DNA of 64,000 nucleotides from Holzapfeliella saturejae (GTDB lineage: Bacteria; Bacillota; Bacilli; Lactobacillales; Lactobacillaceae), in the NCBI RefSeq assembly GCF_037546065.1, contig NZ_JAWMWG010000004.1, positions 1-64,000 of the forward strand, read 5' to 3'. This document shows, one piece after another, positions 1 to 7,783 of the stretch. Position numbers and translations under genes: made by a program. The notes beneath the pieces are model-generated. The model did no database searches and had not been told where the DNA came from. It saw nothing but the letters and a program-made list of their open reading frames with translations. How positions within the stretch are numbered: position 1 is the first letter of the stretch; each line of letters begins with the position of its first letter.

Positions 1-1
1 T

Positions 2-124
2 GCCTTTATCTTCGTTGCTGCTTTAATTCAAAATATTCCATTATTCACAATTATTGGCTTAATTGGTGCTATCGCTTGTTTAGCTAGTGGTTGGGTTATG
101 TATCGCAAACTCAAACATCTCTAG
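2..124 (+). CDS. C-terminal fragment of a membrane protein, probably a transporter (5' end outside window)
   Basis: An open frame enters from the left edge and runs 40 codons to a TAG stop. The residues (AFIFVAALIQ..., then LFTIIGLIGAIACLASGWVMY) form one or two hydrophobic helices ending in a short basic tail, RKLKHL. This looks like the last transmembrane segment of a polytopic transporter, for example of the MFS type, but too little is present to name a family. It converges on the acetyltransferase gene, and the two stop codons overlap within CTAG. Confidence 0.55.
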   Translation, partial: AFIFVAALIQNIPLFTIIGLIGAIACLASGWVMYRKLKHL

Positions 125-555
125 AGTGTTTTAATCATCCAGATATGTTCGATTGGAGCGTTATCTAATAAATAAACGTCACCAAAAGGCTTGTAGCCTT
201 TTTTTTCGTAGAATTTTTGAGCTGAAACACGTGCTTCAAGTACGACTTCAGCTCTTTTTTGATACTTGGCTTCGGTTTCCATTGCCATCAGTAAATTACT
301 GCCGACACCTGAAGCTTGAATCTCAGTATCAACACACAAGTAATCCACTTTAGCACAAGTATCGTTCACATAAGACAAACTCCCCATACCAAGTAATTGT
401 TCCCCATCAAACGCTCCAACAACATAACCACTTTCTTCACCAGATAAATCTTCATCACGAATATCTAAGTTCAATGGTTGCTTCATCACCCGATTGCGTA
501 AATCAAGCGTTTCTTGGTAGCGGTCTGACCCATAATCAATTGTTTTTAATTGCAT
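121..555 (-). CDS. GNAT-family N-acetyltransferase
   Basis: This 144-residue protein has the GNAT order: an N-terminal alpha/beta segment, a central strand YLCVDTEIQASGVGSNLLMAME holding the acetyl-CoA loop (here QASGVGSNL, close to the Q/RxxGxG/A motif), then EARVSAQKFYEKKGYKPFG, the usual end in which a Tyr or Phe next to GY closes the active site. Such enzymes move acetyl from acetyl-CoA to an amine; the substrate cannot be told. The length fits a single-domain GNAT. An AAGGAGT-like ribosome binding site lies upstream of the ATG. The downstream gene at 573 is read in the same direction. Confidence 0.85.
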   Translation of the reverse strand: MQLKTIDYGSDRYQETLDLRNRVMKQPLNLDIRDEDLSGEESGYVVGAFDGEQLLGMGSLSYVNDTCAKVDYLCVDTEIQASGVGSNLLMAMETEAKYQKRAEVVLEARVSAQKFYEKKGYKPFGDVYLLDNAPIEHIWMIKTL

Positions 556-572
556 TTCTTTAAAAAAACTCC

Positions 573-1220
573 TTAAACTAATAAAAATGTAATCGTTTGA
601 TCACTATATGACGTCACGATTTTATCACGAGTTGGGTTTTGGTTAAACCGCTCTAATGCTTCTTCAAAAGTCATTGAAGCTTGGCTTTGGTTTGAAAACG
701 CAATCTCACGATGTTCTTTAACTGAAGAAATCCCCTGAATATAGCCTGATGCGATAAATTCATGGTTAAAGTTAAAAATCACGCCATAAATCTCAGGTTC
801 GTGTTCAGGATTTTCATCCAAACAATCTCGATAAGCTCTAACTAAAACATCTTTAGTCGTAAAAGTTGGGTTTTCACTACCCTTGTCTAGCAAAATCGCT
901 TTACGTGATAATTTGCGTAAGAGATAAGCTAGCGGTTTGTATAACAAAGCTGAAGCCAGTGTTGAAATCACAAAAGTTAGTAGTAAAGTGACGGGATTGT
1001 TAAAGTCTGCCAGTTGCGGTTCATTGAACCAATGAGCAAAGCCAAAAGAAAGGGATAACCCTATTAAACTGGGAAATAGTGAAAATCCTAAAACAAAAAT
1101 TCGCTTGTCCCCTTCACTCCCATCAAGTGATAAATAACCTCTTTGACTGAGAAAGCGGTAGAGTAAGTATCCTGGAAATCCACCTGTAATTAGTGGAATT
1201 GATAAGTTTGTAAACATCAT
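573..1220 (-). CDS. Membrane protein with cytosolic C-terminal domain, unknown function
   Basis: The 215-residue product has an N-terminal hydrophobic segment, two more membrane helices (about residues 44-66 and 77-97, FSLFPSLIGLSLSFGFAHWF and PVTLLLTFVISTLASALLY), a basic stop-transfer region, then a soluble domain of roughly 110 residues. The overall shape resembles DUF6338-type proteins, but I do not recognise the family with certainty. The start codon follows AAGGAGGAGA closely; two ATGs lie in a row. It probably shares a transcript with the acetyltransferase gene 17 bp downstream. Confidence 0.6.
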   Translation of the reverse strand: MMFTNLSIPLITGGFPGYLLYRFLSQRGYLSLDGSEGDKRIFVLGFSLFPSLIGLSLSFGFAHWFNEPQLADFNNPVTLLLTFVISTLASALLYKPLAYLLRKLSRKAILLDKGSENPTFTTKDVLVRAYRDCLDENPEHEPEIYGVIFNFNHEFIASGYIQGISSVKEHREIAFSNQSQASMTFEEALERFNQNPTRDKIVTSYSDQTITFLLV

Positions 1221-1343
1221 TCTCCTCCTTTATTTTTAATATACACTTGATTAACTTTCTTGAAAATCCCCAACCTTTTTTAATCCACATTTTTTAAAAT
1301 TTAGCGTATACTAAACTTAATACATAGAATTGGAGGAATTAAA

Positions 1344-1901
1344 ATGGATTTTGTTAAATCAGAAAAAGTGAAGTATTTTTGCCTGGGTATTTTAACGGTG
1401 GCTATTTTGGTTGGAATTGTCTTTATCATTCCTTGGGCTAAGGTTTGGGACACTTTGACAACTTCATTAGTCATTGCCTTTGTGGCTGTTGTAGCTTTAA
1501 TTGTGATTTTATTGGTTTACCACTACCTAAGTAAAGACCAATTCAGCAATAAAGAAGGTCAAAATCAACTTTCTATGACACTTGCAGCGGTTCAAACTCC
1601 TACTCAAGAAGATTTGCTAAAATTACAATCTTTAATCAATCCACTCCCTTTTAAACAAGAACATTATGCTAACCATAACAAGTTAGAAGCTTTAATTACC
1701 TTGTTCTGTCAAAAACATAAAGAAGATGCCAAGTTGAACAAAAAAGAAGACCAAGAAATCTTCCGCCTACTTGCTCACTTAGTCCTTGTTTATAACAATG
1801 AATTGAAATACAAGTCAATTATCAAAAGTAATGCCAGTGTTGAAGCTCAACTTGTACAAAACTACAAGCTAGATGACTTACTACACGAATTACAAAAATA
1901 A
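1344..1901 (+). CDS. Hypothetical two-helix membrane protein
   Basis: The 185-residue product starts with two adjacent transmembrane helices (about residues 11-31 and 38-60) followed by a soluble, charged, helix-rich cytosolic part of about 120 residues. No catalytic motif is visible. The ATG follows TTGGAGGAATTAAA, a good ribosome binding site, and the gene ends just before a rho-independent terminator, so it is a monocistronic unit. Function unknown. Confidence 0.6.
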   Translation: MDFVKSEKVKYFCLGILTVAILVGIVFIIPWAKVWDTLTTSLVIAFVAVVALIVILLVYHYLSKDQFSNKEGQNQLSMTLAAVQTPTQEDLLKLQSLINPLPFKQEHYANHNKLEALITLFCQKHKEDAKLNKKEDQEIFRLLAHLVLVYNNELKYKSIIKSNASVEAQLVQNYKLDDLLHELQK

Positions 1902-1904
1902 ATC

Positions 1905-1938
1905 AAAAAAGACCCGACTAATTAGTCAGGTCTTTTTT
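1905..1938. terminator. Bidirectional rho-independent terminator
   Basis: The inverted repeat AAAAAAGACC-GACTA / AGTC-GGTCTTTTTT lies between two convergent genes, with T-runs on both strands. It can end transcription of the 1344 gene and of the 2140 gene. Confidence 0.85.
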
Positions 1939-2140
1939 ATTGTTCATAATCATTAAATCTTTCAGGATTTAACACGACTTGTTTAATAATAGTTCCACAT
2001 TTGGCACAGAAGTAATACTCAATATCTGAATCACGATTAAACAGTTTAACGGGATAATTACTTAATCGTGCATAATAGGTTTGACGACCAACTTTAACTT
2101 CCATACTCCCACAATCAGGACAACTTAACTTCTTATTCAT
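1937..2140 (-). CDS. Small zinc-ribbon protein
   Basis: This 67-residue protein has two CxxC knuckles, CPDCGS near the N terminus and CAKCGT near residue 46, which would bind one zinc ion as a ribbon. About 33 residues with several aromatic positions separate the knuckles. Such small ribbons occur as nucleic-acid or protein-binding accessory factors; no partner can be named. A GGAGGAAAG ribosome binding site precedes the ATG. Confidence 0.65.
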   Translation of the reverse strand: MNKKLSCPDCGSMEVKVGRQTYYARLSNYPVKLFNRDSDIEYYFCAKCGTIIKQVVLNPERFNDYEQ

Positions 2141-2222
2141 TAGACTTTCCTCCGTTTTTTGATAACTTGGTTATAGTCTAACATTGAATAGTTAAATTGT
2201 GATAGTAAAGGTTCTATGAAGT

Positions 2223-2256
2223 AAAAAAGCTCTGCTGTCTTAGCAGAACATTTTTT
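2223..2256 (-). terminator. Rho-independent terminator of hsdS
   Basis: AAAAAAGCTCTGCT / AGCAGA-CATTTTTT forms a hairpin overlapping the last codons of hsdS, with the T-run on the minus strand. Confidence 0.8.
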
Positions 2257-3418
2257 GTAGGTAAGCTTTTTTGAGTTGTTTTAGTTGAGCGATTTTTTGT
2301 TCGTATAGATTGATTTTTTGTTCTATTATTCTAAATAGACATCCTATTTTTTTTTGCTTATATAGGGGAGGAAGAGATACAGTCAGATTTTGTACAGCAC
2401 TATAATTTACATATATCTGCGTAGCTCCTTGCGCAATTGCTATCACTTTTTTTCTAAAGGGATTATTTAAATAAAAATAAAAATAATTTATATCTATATC
2501 AACATTATCTTTCAATGAAATTCCTTGTGTTCTTTGGTTCATAACAAACAGATTATCTTGATTAATTAATAATGACCTACCTAAAATATTTGCTTCAGAT
2601 GTCTTATCATTTAAGATCATAGCAAAATCATTTTTATTAAGAAGTTTGGAACGTGTTACATCGGTGTCTAATGCCCGAATTCCTTGGTCAATATATTTAT
2701 TATCTACCCCATAACTTCCAATGGATATCACTTTGTAACGCCCATTATCTGAAAAATATTTTTCTATTGATGTTCCGCCACGTGAATCGGTAACTTGCCC
2801 CAACCGATAATCTTTGTTGTCTTTTAAATTACTATTAAAAACCTTATTTATATAGTAATTTTTATACACGTTCTCTAGTTTTAATTTTCTATTATATAAT
2901 TCAATTAGTTTGTCTAATGTAGCAAAAAACTTCCCTATTTTTTCTTGTTCTTTTACACTAGAAGGAAGTACTAATGACAGCACTTTTAAGTCTTTAGAGT
3001 TGACTGCTTGAAATGTTGAGCCTGAACTAATCTTTGACCAATACTCTTCGATAAATAATTTTTGAAGATAGGTGTATATATAACTATTCCCTTTTATTCC
3101 AGCTACACCTCGTCCTAAAACAACACTATCAAAATTATTCATAGCAACCTCACCAACAGGGGCTCTTACCGTCAAAATAATGTCCCCTTTTTGAGATTCT
3201 TTAGTTACCTGTGTTGTATAGATTCTAGGTTTAACTACACCATTATCTAAATCAGCGTTTCCTTGAACAAGTATTTCGTCCTCAGGATTATCTGTATAAT
3301 TTATAGAGTGTGGAGATTGTCCCATAGTTATGTTAGCTATGTTTTCTAATTTGTTCTCTTCCCACTCATCTTGAAATCCTTTAAATCTTAACTTCGGTAC
3401 TCGAGTTTTATTACTCAT
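2240..3418 (-). CDS. hsdS: Type I restriction-modification specificity subunit HsdS (orphan)
   Basis: The 392-residue protein has the standard HsdS plan: a short lead (VPKLRFKGFQDEWEENKL), a first target-recognition domain to about residue 155, a conserved central helix (LPSSVKEQEKIGKFFATLDK and following), a second recognition domain, and a matching C-terminal helix (LPPLYKQKKIGCLFRIIEQK...LKKAYLQKMFC). Each TRD reads half of a bipartite DNA target, and the helices set its spacing in the HsdM2S complex. No hsdM or hsdR lies in the window. Orphan hsdS genes are common on lactic acid bacterial plasmids, where they can retarget a complex encoded elsewhere; that role here is inferred. The length is normal and no truncation is seen. 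Confidence 0.92.
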   Translation of the reverse strand: MSNKTRVPKLRFKGFQDEWEENKLENIANITMGQSPHSINYTDNPEDEILVQGNADLDNGVVKPRIYTTQVTKESQKGDIILTVRAPVGEVAMNNFDSVVLGRGVAGIKGNSYIYTYLQKLFIEEYWSKISSGSTFQAVNSKDLKVLSLVLPSSVKEQEKIGKFFATLDKLIELYNRKLKLENVYKNYYINKVFNSNLKDNKDYRLGQVTDSRGGTSIEKYFSDNGRYKVISIGSYGVDNKYIDQGIRALDTDVTRSKLLNKNDFAMILNDKTSEANILGRSLLINQDNLFVMNQRTQGISLKDNVDIDINYFYFYLNNPFRKKVIAIAQGATQIYVNYSAVQNLTVSLPPLYKQKKIGCLFRIIEQKINLYEQKIAQLKQLKKAYLQKMFC

Positions 3419-3605
3419 GCCATCAACTCTCCATAACTGTCTTTGATAAGTTTATTATATCGTTTAACACCATCTTAACCAAGTTATGACAGAATTATTT
3501 TAATCTCCTAGCCTTTTAACTCTTTTATAAGATGCCTTATAAATTGTGATTTTAACCCTTATTCTTGTTATAGTAAGCTTAGTTTTTGAACGGAGGATAA
3601 AATTA

Positions 3606-4121
3606 ATGAAGAAAAGTTTAGCCGGATTAACATTGAGTGGTGCTTTATTGCTAGCGGGGTGTTCTGCTAATAACAATTCACCCCACACCACTTCTCAATC
3701 AGCTGTTTCAAAAAATGATGAGGCAACTTATCAAGATAACGTTGCCAACACTAAGCGAATGCGAGTAGAAATCACGGATCATAAAGTCATTAATCCCGGG
3801 GAAAAAGGTAATGAAGAAGGTGTTACCCCAATCATGGTGTTTTGGTACACAGCAACGAACAAGACAGACCAAGGACTAACTCCTATCGATATTTGGGGTC
3901 TACTTTTTACTGCCTATCAAGGTAATGCAACGCCACTTAAGGGACAAGATGTTGAAGAATCTATTAGAATTGGTCACCCTTTGGCTCCCATTGAACAAAA
4001 TCACAGTGCACAAAACATGACTGCCTTCAAATTATATGATAAAACTGCACCATTAAAACTAGTGATTGAAGATAAACTTACTAATCAAAAACTCGGCGAA
4101 CAAGAATTCCCGATTAAATAA
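3606..4121 (+). CDS. DUF5067-type lipoprotein
   Basis: I start at the ATG that follows CGGAGGATAAAATTA. The 171-residue product begins MKKSLAGLTLSGALLLAGCSANN, a lipoprotein signal with lipobox LLAGC, so it should be anchored to the outer membrane face through Cys. After a Ser/Asn-rich linker comes a beta-rich domain (RVEITDHKVINPGEKGNEEG..., IMVFWYTATNKTDQGLTP..., KLVIEDKLTNQKLGEQEFPIK) matching the DUF5067 pattern, whose function is unknown. Two relatives occur in this window, at 5904 and 36566. A terminator follows. Confidence 0.8.
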   Translation: MKKSLAGLTLSGALLLAGCSANNNSPHTTSQSAVSKNDEATYQDNVANTKRMRVEITDHKVINPGEKGNEEGVTPIMVFWYTATNKTDQGLTPIDIWGLLFTAYQGNATPLKGQDVEESIRIGHPLAPIEQNHSAQNMTAFKLYDKTAPLKLVIEDKLTNQKLGEQEFPIK

Positions 4122-4124
4122 CAC

Positions 4125-4156
4125 AAAAAAGACAGCTCTTATAGCTGTCTTTTTTG
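4125..4156 (+). terminator. Rho-independent terminator
   Basis: AAAAAAGACAGCT / AGCTGTCTTTTTT hairpin directly after the DUF5067 lipoprotein gene. Confidence 0.85.
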
Positions 4157-4174
4157 TTTACTTATGATAAATGT

Positions 4175-4203
4175 TTGACTTTAGTTTTTAATTAATGTTT
4201 AAT
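4175..4203 (+). promoter_or_regulatory. Probable repA promoter with a long leader
   Basis: TTGACT (4175-4180), a 17-bp spacer and TTTAAT (4198-4203) form a good sigma-A promoter. Transcription from here would give an untranslated leader of about 220 nt before the repA ATG, crossing the hairpin at 4223-4246 and the proposed antisense RNA. Confidence 0.5.
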
Positions 4204-4214
4204 TAAATTATGAA

Positions 4215-4371
4215 TAAAAAAACGACCGTTCTTGCAGGAACGGTCGACGATATTAGATTTTTAAAAATGAAGATTATAATTACGATAATGAGGATCATAA
4301 TTACAAATAATGAACATCAATCAAAATTAAAAACCCAAAAGAAAAGTTTGACACACATTTCTTTGATTTAT
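4215..4371 (-). ncRNA. Candidate counter-transcribed RNA controlling repA
   Basis: On the minus strand, TTGATT (4405-4400), a 16-bp spacer and TATAAT (4383-4378) form a strong promoter. About 130 bp downstream lies a perfect hairpin, CGACCGTTC / GAACGGTCG (about 4223-4246), followed on this strand by seven T residues, which is a rho-independent terminator. The roughly 155-nt transcript would be fully complementary to the repA mRNA leader. RepA_N plasmids such as pSK1 are known to be controlled by an antisense RNA in this position. The RNA itself is inferred. A 62-codon plus-strand frame here has no ribosome binding site and is rejected. Confidence 0.5.
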
Positions 4372-4428
4372 ACGTTAATTATACCATCTTCATTTTAAAA
4401 ATCAAAAAAAATTAAGGAGATTTTTAAA

Positions 4429-5307
4429 ATGAATCAATTTTTTATGTTTGATAAACAACTACTCGAGGACAAAAGACTAACCAATGATGAAAGAGTTTGC
4501 TACATGCTACTAGCTGATCGAATGAAATCATCAGTTAAGAGAAGTGACTTTTTTGACGCCAAAGCCAAAGCTCACTATGTCATCTACACCATTGTTGAAC
4601 TCATCGAAACATTGGGAACTAAACGTAACAAGACAATCAAGATTCTAAAGAACTTGGAAAAATACGGCTACATCATCAAAAAAAGAACTTACAGCAAAGC
4701 AACCAAATTATTCTTGCCTAACTTTGAAACCGTGACCACTCAAGAAGCTGTAAGTTTAGATGACAAACCTACAGAAGTTTACCAAACAAACTCTAATCAA
4801 ACTAACCTTAACCAGACTCATACAAATGATACAACTGACACCTGGGAAATTTTAGAAGAAATTATTGAACACAAAGTTAAGCCAAAAGAACAAGCTAGTG
4901 AACAATCCGAATCTATAACAGAAACCCCACAACCTCAAGTTACTCAGGCTTTTGAAGAAGAAGCTTTAGAGGTTTTAGAACAATCTTTAGTTGAAACTGG
5001 ACTACCAAAATCACTTGTTAATACCTTGAAAGCTTACTCATTTAATAATTCCGACAAGTTATATCAGTATGCGGGGTTGATTTTTAAAGCCAAAAGTGTG
5101 GCAAAGAAAAATGCTGAACGAGCAATTGGGCAAACAACAACTGCCTTTCAATTTGAATCTAATTCTTTAATGACAACCAAACTCGCAACCGATATCAAAA
5201 AAATCATTATCACCTCACACCGTGTCGCCAAAAACAAAGCTGCTTATATGATGCGTTCGCTAATCAATCTATTTGAAGAGCAAGCCAACGCTTATTTGAT
5301 GGCGTAA
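4429..5307 (+). CDS. repA: RepA_N-family plasmid replication initiator
   Basis: The 292-residue protein begins NQFFMFDKQLLEDKRLTNDERVCYMLLADRMKSS..., then YVIYTIVELIETLGTKRNKTIKILKNLEKYGYI. This is the RepA_N winged-helix pattern: short helix, L-DRM signature, FT/YT-ELxE-G-S/K-T, then a recognition helix. A linker rich in Thr, Asn, Gln and Glu (residues 110-180) separates it from a helical C-terminal domain, as usual for the family, in which that domain is host-specific. In RepA_N plasmids the origin often lies inside the gene; I could not point to the repeats. A parA/RHH cassette follows 1.5 kb away. The ribosome binding site is AAGGAGAT. Confidence 0.85.
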   Translation: MNQFFMFDKQLLEDKRLTNDERVCYMLLADRMKSSVKRSDFFDAKAKAHYVIYTIVELIETLGTKRNKTIKILKNLEKYGYIIKKRTYSKATKLFLPNFETVTTQEAVSLDDKPTEVYQTNSNQTNLNQTHTNDTTDTWEILEEIIEHKVKPKEQASEQSESITETPQPQVTQAFEEEALEVLEQSLVETGLPKSLVNTLKAYSFNNSDKLYQYAGLIFKAKSVAKKNAERAIGQTTTAFQFESNSLMTTKLATDIKKIIITSHRVAKNKAAYMMRSLINLFEEQANAYLMA

Positions 5308-5333
5308 TTAAACAAGGATGGTAAAACAACCAG

Positions 5334-5813
5334 ATGAATTCAGAATACAAAAAACTACTCGAGAAATGTCAGATTGCGAATACTTTAATTCAGGAAAATG
5401 AGCTAAATTATGCTTTTTTTGGCAAGTCAACCGATGAACAAGACAATATAACAGTTGATGATTTTACTTTTTATGGGATTAAATATGCCGATAGTTCAAC
5501 GTATGAACCATACCTCACTCGAATTGATTTACATGCCATTAATCTTGATAATTTTGACAGTCGACGCATTACTATTTTGGCCAAGTATGATGCCCACCAT
5601 GCCACACTTCTTCTAAAAGATTATGAGACTGACATTGAACATCATCACTTGATTGATAATAGCTTAGTCAGCGAGTATAACGGGGAATTGTACTTTGCTG
5701 ATGAGGAACTAATTAGTGGTGATCATCAGGGTATTTTTTCTAAATTCATGAAAGAAACCACAGGGCTATCCACTTGGATTAGTCATCAAGAAAATAATCA
5801 GATTTTAGATTAG
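5334..5813 (+). CDS. Hypothetical acidic protein downstream of repA
   Basis: The 159-residue soluble protein is acidic, with no signal sequence, membrane helix or catalytic motif I recognise. It starts 26 bp after repA with a weak ribosome binding site (AAGGATGGTAAA), so it is probably cotranscribed with repA. A role in plasmid maintenance is possible from position only. It ends next to the first copy of the 25-bp direct repeat. Confidence 0.5.
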   Translation: MNSEYKKLLEKCQIANTLIQENELNYAFFGKSTDEQDNITVDDFTFYGIKYADSSTYEPYLTRIDLHAINLDNFDSRRITILAKYDAHHATLLLKDYETDIEHHHLIDNSLVSEYNGELYFADEELISGDHQGIFSKFMKETTGLSTWISHQENNQILD

Positions 5814-5817
5814 GTTA

Positions 5818-5842
5818 TTTTCCCAAAAATGTTAGGATGAAG
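5818..5842 (+). repeat. 25-bp direct repeat, copy 1
   Basis: This reads TTTTCCCAAAAATGTT-AGGATGAAG and is identical at 24 of 25 positions to 6470-6494, in the same orientation. The pair brackets the DUF5067 gene at 5904-6440. Confidence 0.9.
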
Positions 5843-5903
5843 TCTGTTAATTCATCACAACTATGATATACTCACAACACTAAGATAGTTGGAGGATTAT
5901 TGG

Positions 5904-6440
5904 ATGAAAAAAATACACTGGATTTTAATCGCAGCAGTTGGTTTAGTGTTGCTCAGACTTGGGGTAAATAGTTATGCACACCATACACAACGAAAAGAGG
6001 TTCTAGCCACAGAACTTAGCAAAAACACATCATTTGCTAATGGGATTGCCCAAACAAATTATGCAACAGTTGAAATTACGGGACATCAGATAATTAAACC
6101 TGACAAAAACCGAGAATTGTACAAAGATGCTACATTAATGTTGATTAACTTTAAAGCAACGAACAAAGCTTTTGAAGAAGGTCCAATGACACCTGAGTTC
6201 TTATTCTCAACCGCTTTTGCTGGTACACAAGAAGACAAAGCCAACAAGTCCGAACAAGGACTTGATACCCTTTCAGTAGAATATTTAGGTATTCATAATT
6301 CTGAAGATCGAGTTGAAATTGGCCAAACAGCCGAAGGTAGTGTGGCTTTTGTCATTCGAGATAACTCAAAACCCTTGAAGTTAGTCGCTCATAACTTTGC
6401 TATCAAAGACATTGGTTCCCAATATTTACCACTTCAATAA
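5904..6440 (+). CDS. Membrane-anchored DUF5067-type protein
   Basis: I start at the ATG after TTGGAGGATTATTGG. The 178-residue product has an N-terminal hydrophobic helix (KKIHWILIAAVGLVLLRLGV) without a lipobox Cys, so it is either a signal anchor or a cleaved signal. The rest, VEITGHQIIKPDKNRELYKDATLMLINFKATNKAFEEGPMTP and on to KPLKLVAHNFAIK, aligns by pattern with the DUF5067 proteins at 3606 and 36566. The function of the family is unknown. The gene is bracketed by a 25-bp direct repeat, which hints at an inserted or duplicated cassette. Confidence 0.7.
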   Translation: MKKIHWILIAAVGLVLLRLGVNSYAHHTQRKEVLATELSKNTSFANGIAQTNYATVEITGHQIIKPDKNRELYKDATLMLINFKATNKAFEEGPMTPEFLFSTAFAGTQEDKANKSEQGLDTLSVEYLGIHNSEDRVEIGQTAEGSVAFVIRDNSKPLKLVAHNFAIKDIGSQYLPLQ

Positions 6441-6443
6441 TCA

Positions 6444-6468
6444 AACCCACTATATTAGTGGGTTTTTT
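6444..6468 (+). terminator. Rho-independent terminator
   Basis: AACCCACT / AGTGGGTTTTTT hairpin right after the second DUF5067 gene. Confidence 0.85.
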
Positions 6469-6469
6469 C

Positions 6470-6494
6470 TTTTCCCAAAAATGTAAGGATGAAG
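6470..6494 (+). repeat. 25-bp direct repeat, copy 2
   Basis: Second copy of the 5818-5842 sequence with one mismatch (ATGTAAGG instead of ATGTTAGG), 652 bp downstream in the same orientation. It lies between two terminators. Confidence 0.9.
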
Positions 6495-6506
6495 ATTAGG
6501 ATAAAT

Positions 6507-6553
6507 AAAAAGATTCCTTCAGCTCATAAGCAAAGCTGAGGGAATCTTTTTTT
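6507..6553. terminator. Bidirectional terminator at the end of the parA operon
   Basis: AAAAAGATTCC-TCAGCT / AGCTGA-GGAATCTTTTTTT forms a long stem with T-runs on both strands at the 3' end of the RHH gene. Confidence 0.85.
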
Positions 6554-6767
6554 AATATTCCTCAATATGTTCTGATAAGATTTTTTCAAGTAAACGTGAA
6601 CTTGAACCAAATCCTGTTTCTTCTGATTTTTCATCTAAACGAGCCTTTAATGAGGGTGTTAGTGTAAATGAAAATGATTGTTTACGTTCTTTTTTAGGTT
6701 TTAAGTGACGGTTATTAATTTTTTGTCTTAATGAATCTTGTTCTAATTTGTTAATTTCAAATGCCAT
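6552..6767 (-). CDS. Ribbon-helix-helix partition/regulatory protein (ParB-like)
   Basis: In this 71-residue protein the basic N-terminal half (LKPKKERKQ) is followed by SFSFTLTPSLKARLDEKSEE and GFGSSSRLLEKILSEHIEEY, the strand-helix-helix pattern of CopG/Arc-like DNA binders. Its ATG overlaps the parA stop by one base (TAATG), so the two are translationally coupled. In type Ib partition systems such a small RHH protein binds the centromere and stimulates ParA, and often represses its own operon. That role is inferred from family and position. Confidence 0.75.
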   Translation of the reverse strand: MAFEINKLEQDSLRQKINNRHLKPKKERKQSFSFTLTPSLKARLDEKSEETGFGSSSRLLEKILSEHIEEY

Positions 6768-7558
6768 TATTGCGAGATCCTTTCTGTTAAATGACTGAAG
6801 ATATCATCTAATTGTTTGTGTAATGTGTGAGCTGATTGATTATTTTGTTCTTCAAGCAAAGTAAACACTGATTTATTTTCAAGCGTTGATTTATTAAAGA
6901 CTTCACGATAAGGAACAGATAAATCAGTAGCCACATTATCAAATTGTGACACGCTATCTAAGAACTCACGAGAAGATTTAGTATTATGTTTAATCATGTT
7001 CGGCACATAAAGTGTTTTAGCATCAATGTAGCTTTCACGTGTACGAATATCGATTGTTTCTTGCTTCAATTCTTCCATACGTGCATTAAAAATCCCCAAG
7101 TTCATAAAACCAAATTCACTTGGTTCTAGCGGACTAATCACATAGTGACTCACTGCAATCATATTCTTAGTGATGGTCATAAAGTCAGGGTGACAATCAA
7201 TCAAAATATAATCAAAGTCTTGAATCTGCTCAACATTATCTTGTAGCCACATCATAAATAACAAGTTTTGATTATTGCGAGTAGCTAGAGTTGCTTCAAG
7301 TCGATCGAGTTCAGGTGAACTAGGTAAAATACTCAATTGCTCATTAACTTGATGAAGGGCAATATTTTGACCTGTGAACACATCATATAAAGTATCTTTT
7401 TCAGTCAGTGCATCATAAATATGACTCAAACTTCCTTGGTGGTCACTATCGACCAACAATACTTTTTTACCTTGTCCAATTAAATATTCTGCAAAGTTGA
7501 AAGTCAATGTGGTCTTGCCAACACCGCCTTTAACCGCAGCAAAGCTGATAATTTTCAT
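6767..7558 (-). CDS. parA: ParA-family partition ATPase
   Basis: The 263-residue protein has the deviant Walker A motif KGGVGKTT at residues 11-18 (MKIISFAAVKGGVGKTTLTF), the switch region VDSDHQGSLSH (family norm D-PQGN), and Walker B DYILIDCHPDF. It lacks an N-terminal HTH, so it is the short ParA type that relies on a separate small DNA binder, here the overlapping RHH gene. It moves plasmid copies apart by ATP-dependent patterning on the nucleoid. CH in place of TP or CP after ID in Walker B is unusual but within family variation. The ribosome binding site is AGGAGGTT. Confidence 0.93.
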   Translation of the reverse strand: MKIISFAAVKGGVGKTTLTFNFAEYLIGQGKKVLLVDSDHQGSLSHIYDALTEKDTLYDVFTGQNIALHQVNEQLSILPSSPELDRLEATLATRNNQNLLFMMWLQDNVEQIQDFDYILIDCHPDFMTITKNMIAVSHYVISPLEPSEFGFMNLGIFNARMEELKQETIDIRTRESYIDAKTLYVPNMIKHNTKSSREFLDSVSQFDNVATDLSVPYREVFNKSTLENKSVFTLLEEQNNQSAHTLHKQLDDIFSHLTERISQ

Positions 7559-7568
7559 AATAACCTCC

Positions 7569-7635
7569 TATAACATAATATAGCATATCATAGCTTTTTA
7601 GATTATAAAATATTATATTGTAATATATTATAGTT
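7569..7635. promoter_or_regulatory. AT-rich repeat region upstream of parA; candidate centromere/operator
   Basis: The 5' region of parA holds TATAACATAATATAGC, then GATTATAAAATATTATATTG and GTAATATATTATAG, overlapping copies of an AT-only near-palindrome. Type Ib par systems keep their centromere here. Similar motifs recur at 15701, 34051, 43187 and 44461. Function is inferred. Confidence 0.45.
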
Positions 7636-7672
7636 CAAAAAAAGAGGCTGATACAACTGTACCAACCTCTTT
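7636..7672 (-). terminator. Probable terminator of the 7784-8752 gene
   Basis: AGAGGTTG-TACA / TGTATCAG-CCTCT is an imperfect stem followed by seven T residues on the minus strand, about 110 bp beyond the stop codon. Confidence 0.55.
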
Positions 7673-7783
7673 GAAGTTTTATAGAGTTTCCACTATAAAT
7701 CCCCGGAAATAATATCTCGATTATATCAGGAATTAGGGTGTGAAACTAGCGATAATCGATAAGAATCTACCCTCAAATTATTT

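Noticed and set aside
3500..3691. Minus-strand ORF opposite the DUF5067 lipoprotein start, and similar ORFs antisense to purD, purL, galE and the ABC genes
   Set aside because: They are shadows of well-supported genes without ribosome binding sites or recognisable products.
4210..4398. 62-codon plus-strand ORF in the repA leader
   Set aside because: No ribosome binding site, low-complexity Lys/Ile content, and the region is better explained as repA leader with antisense RNA.
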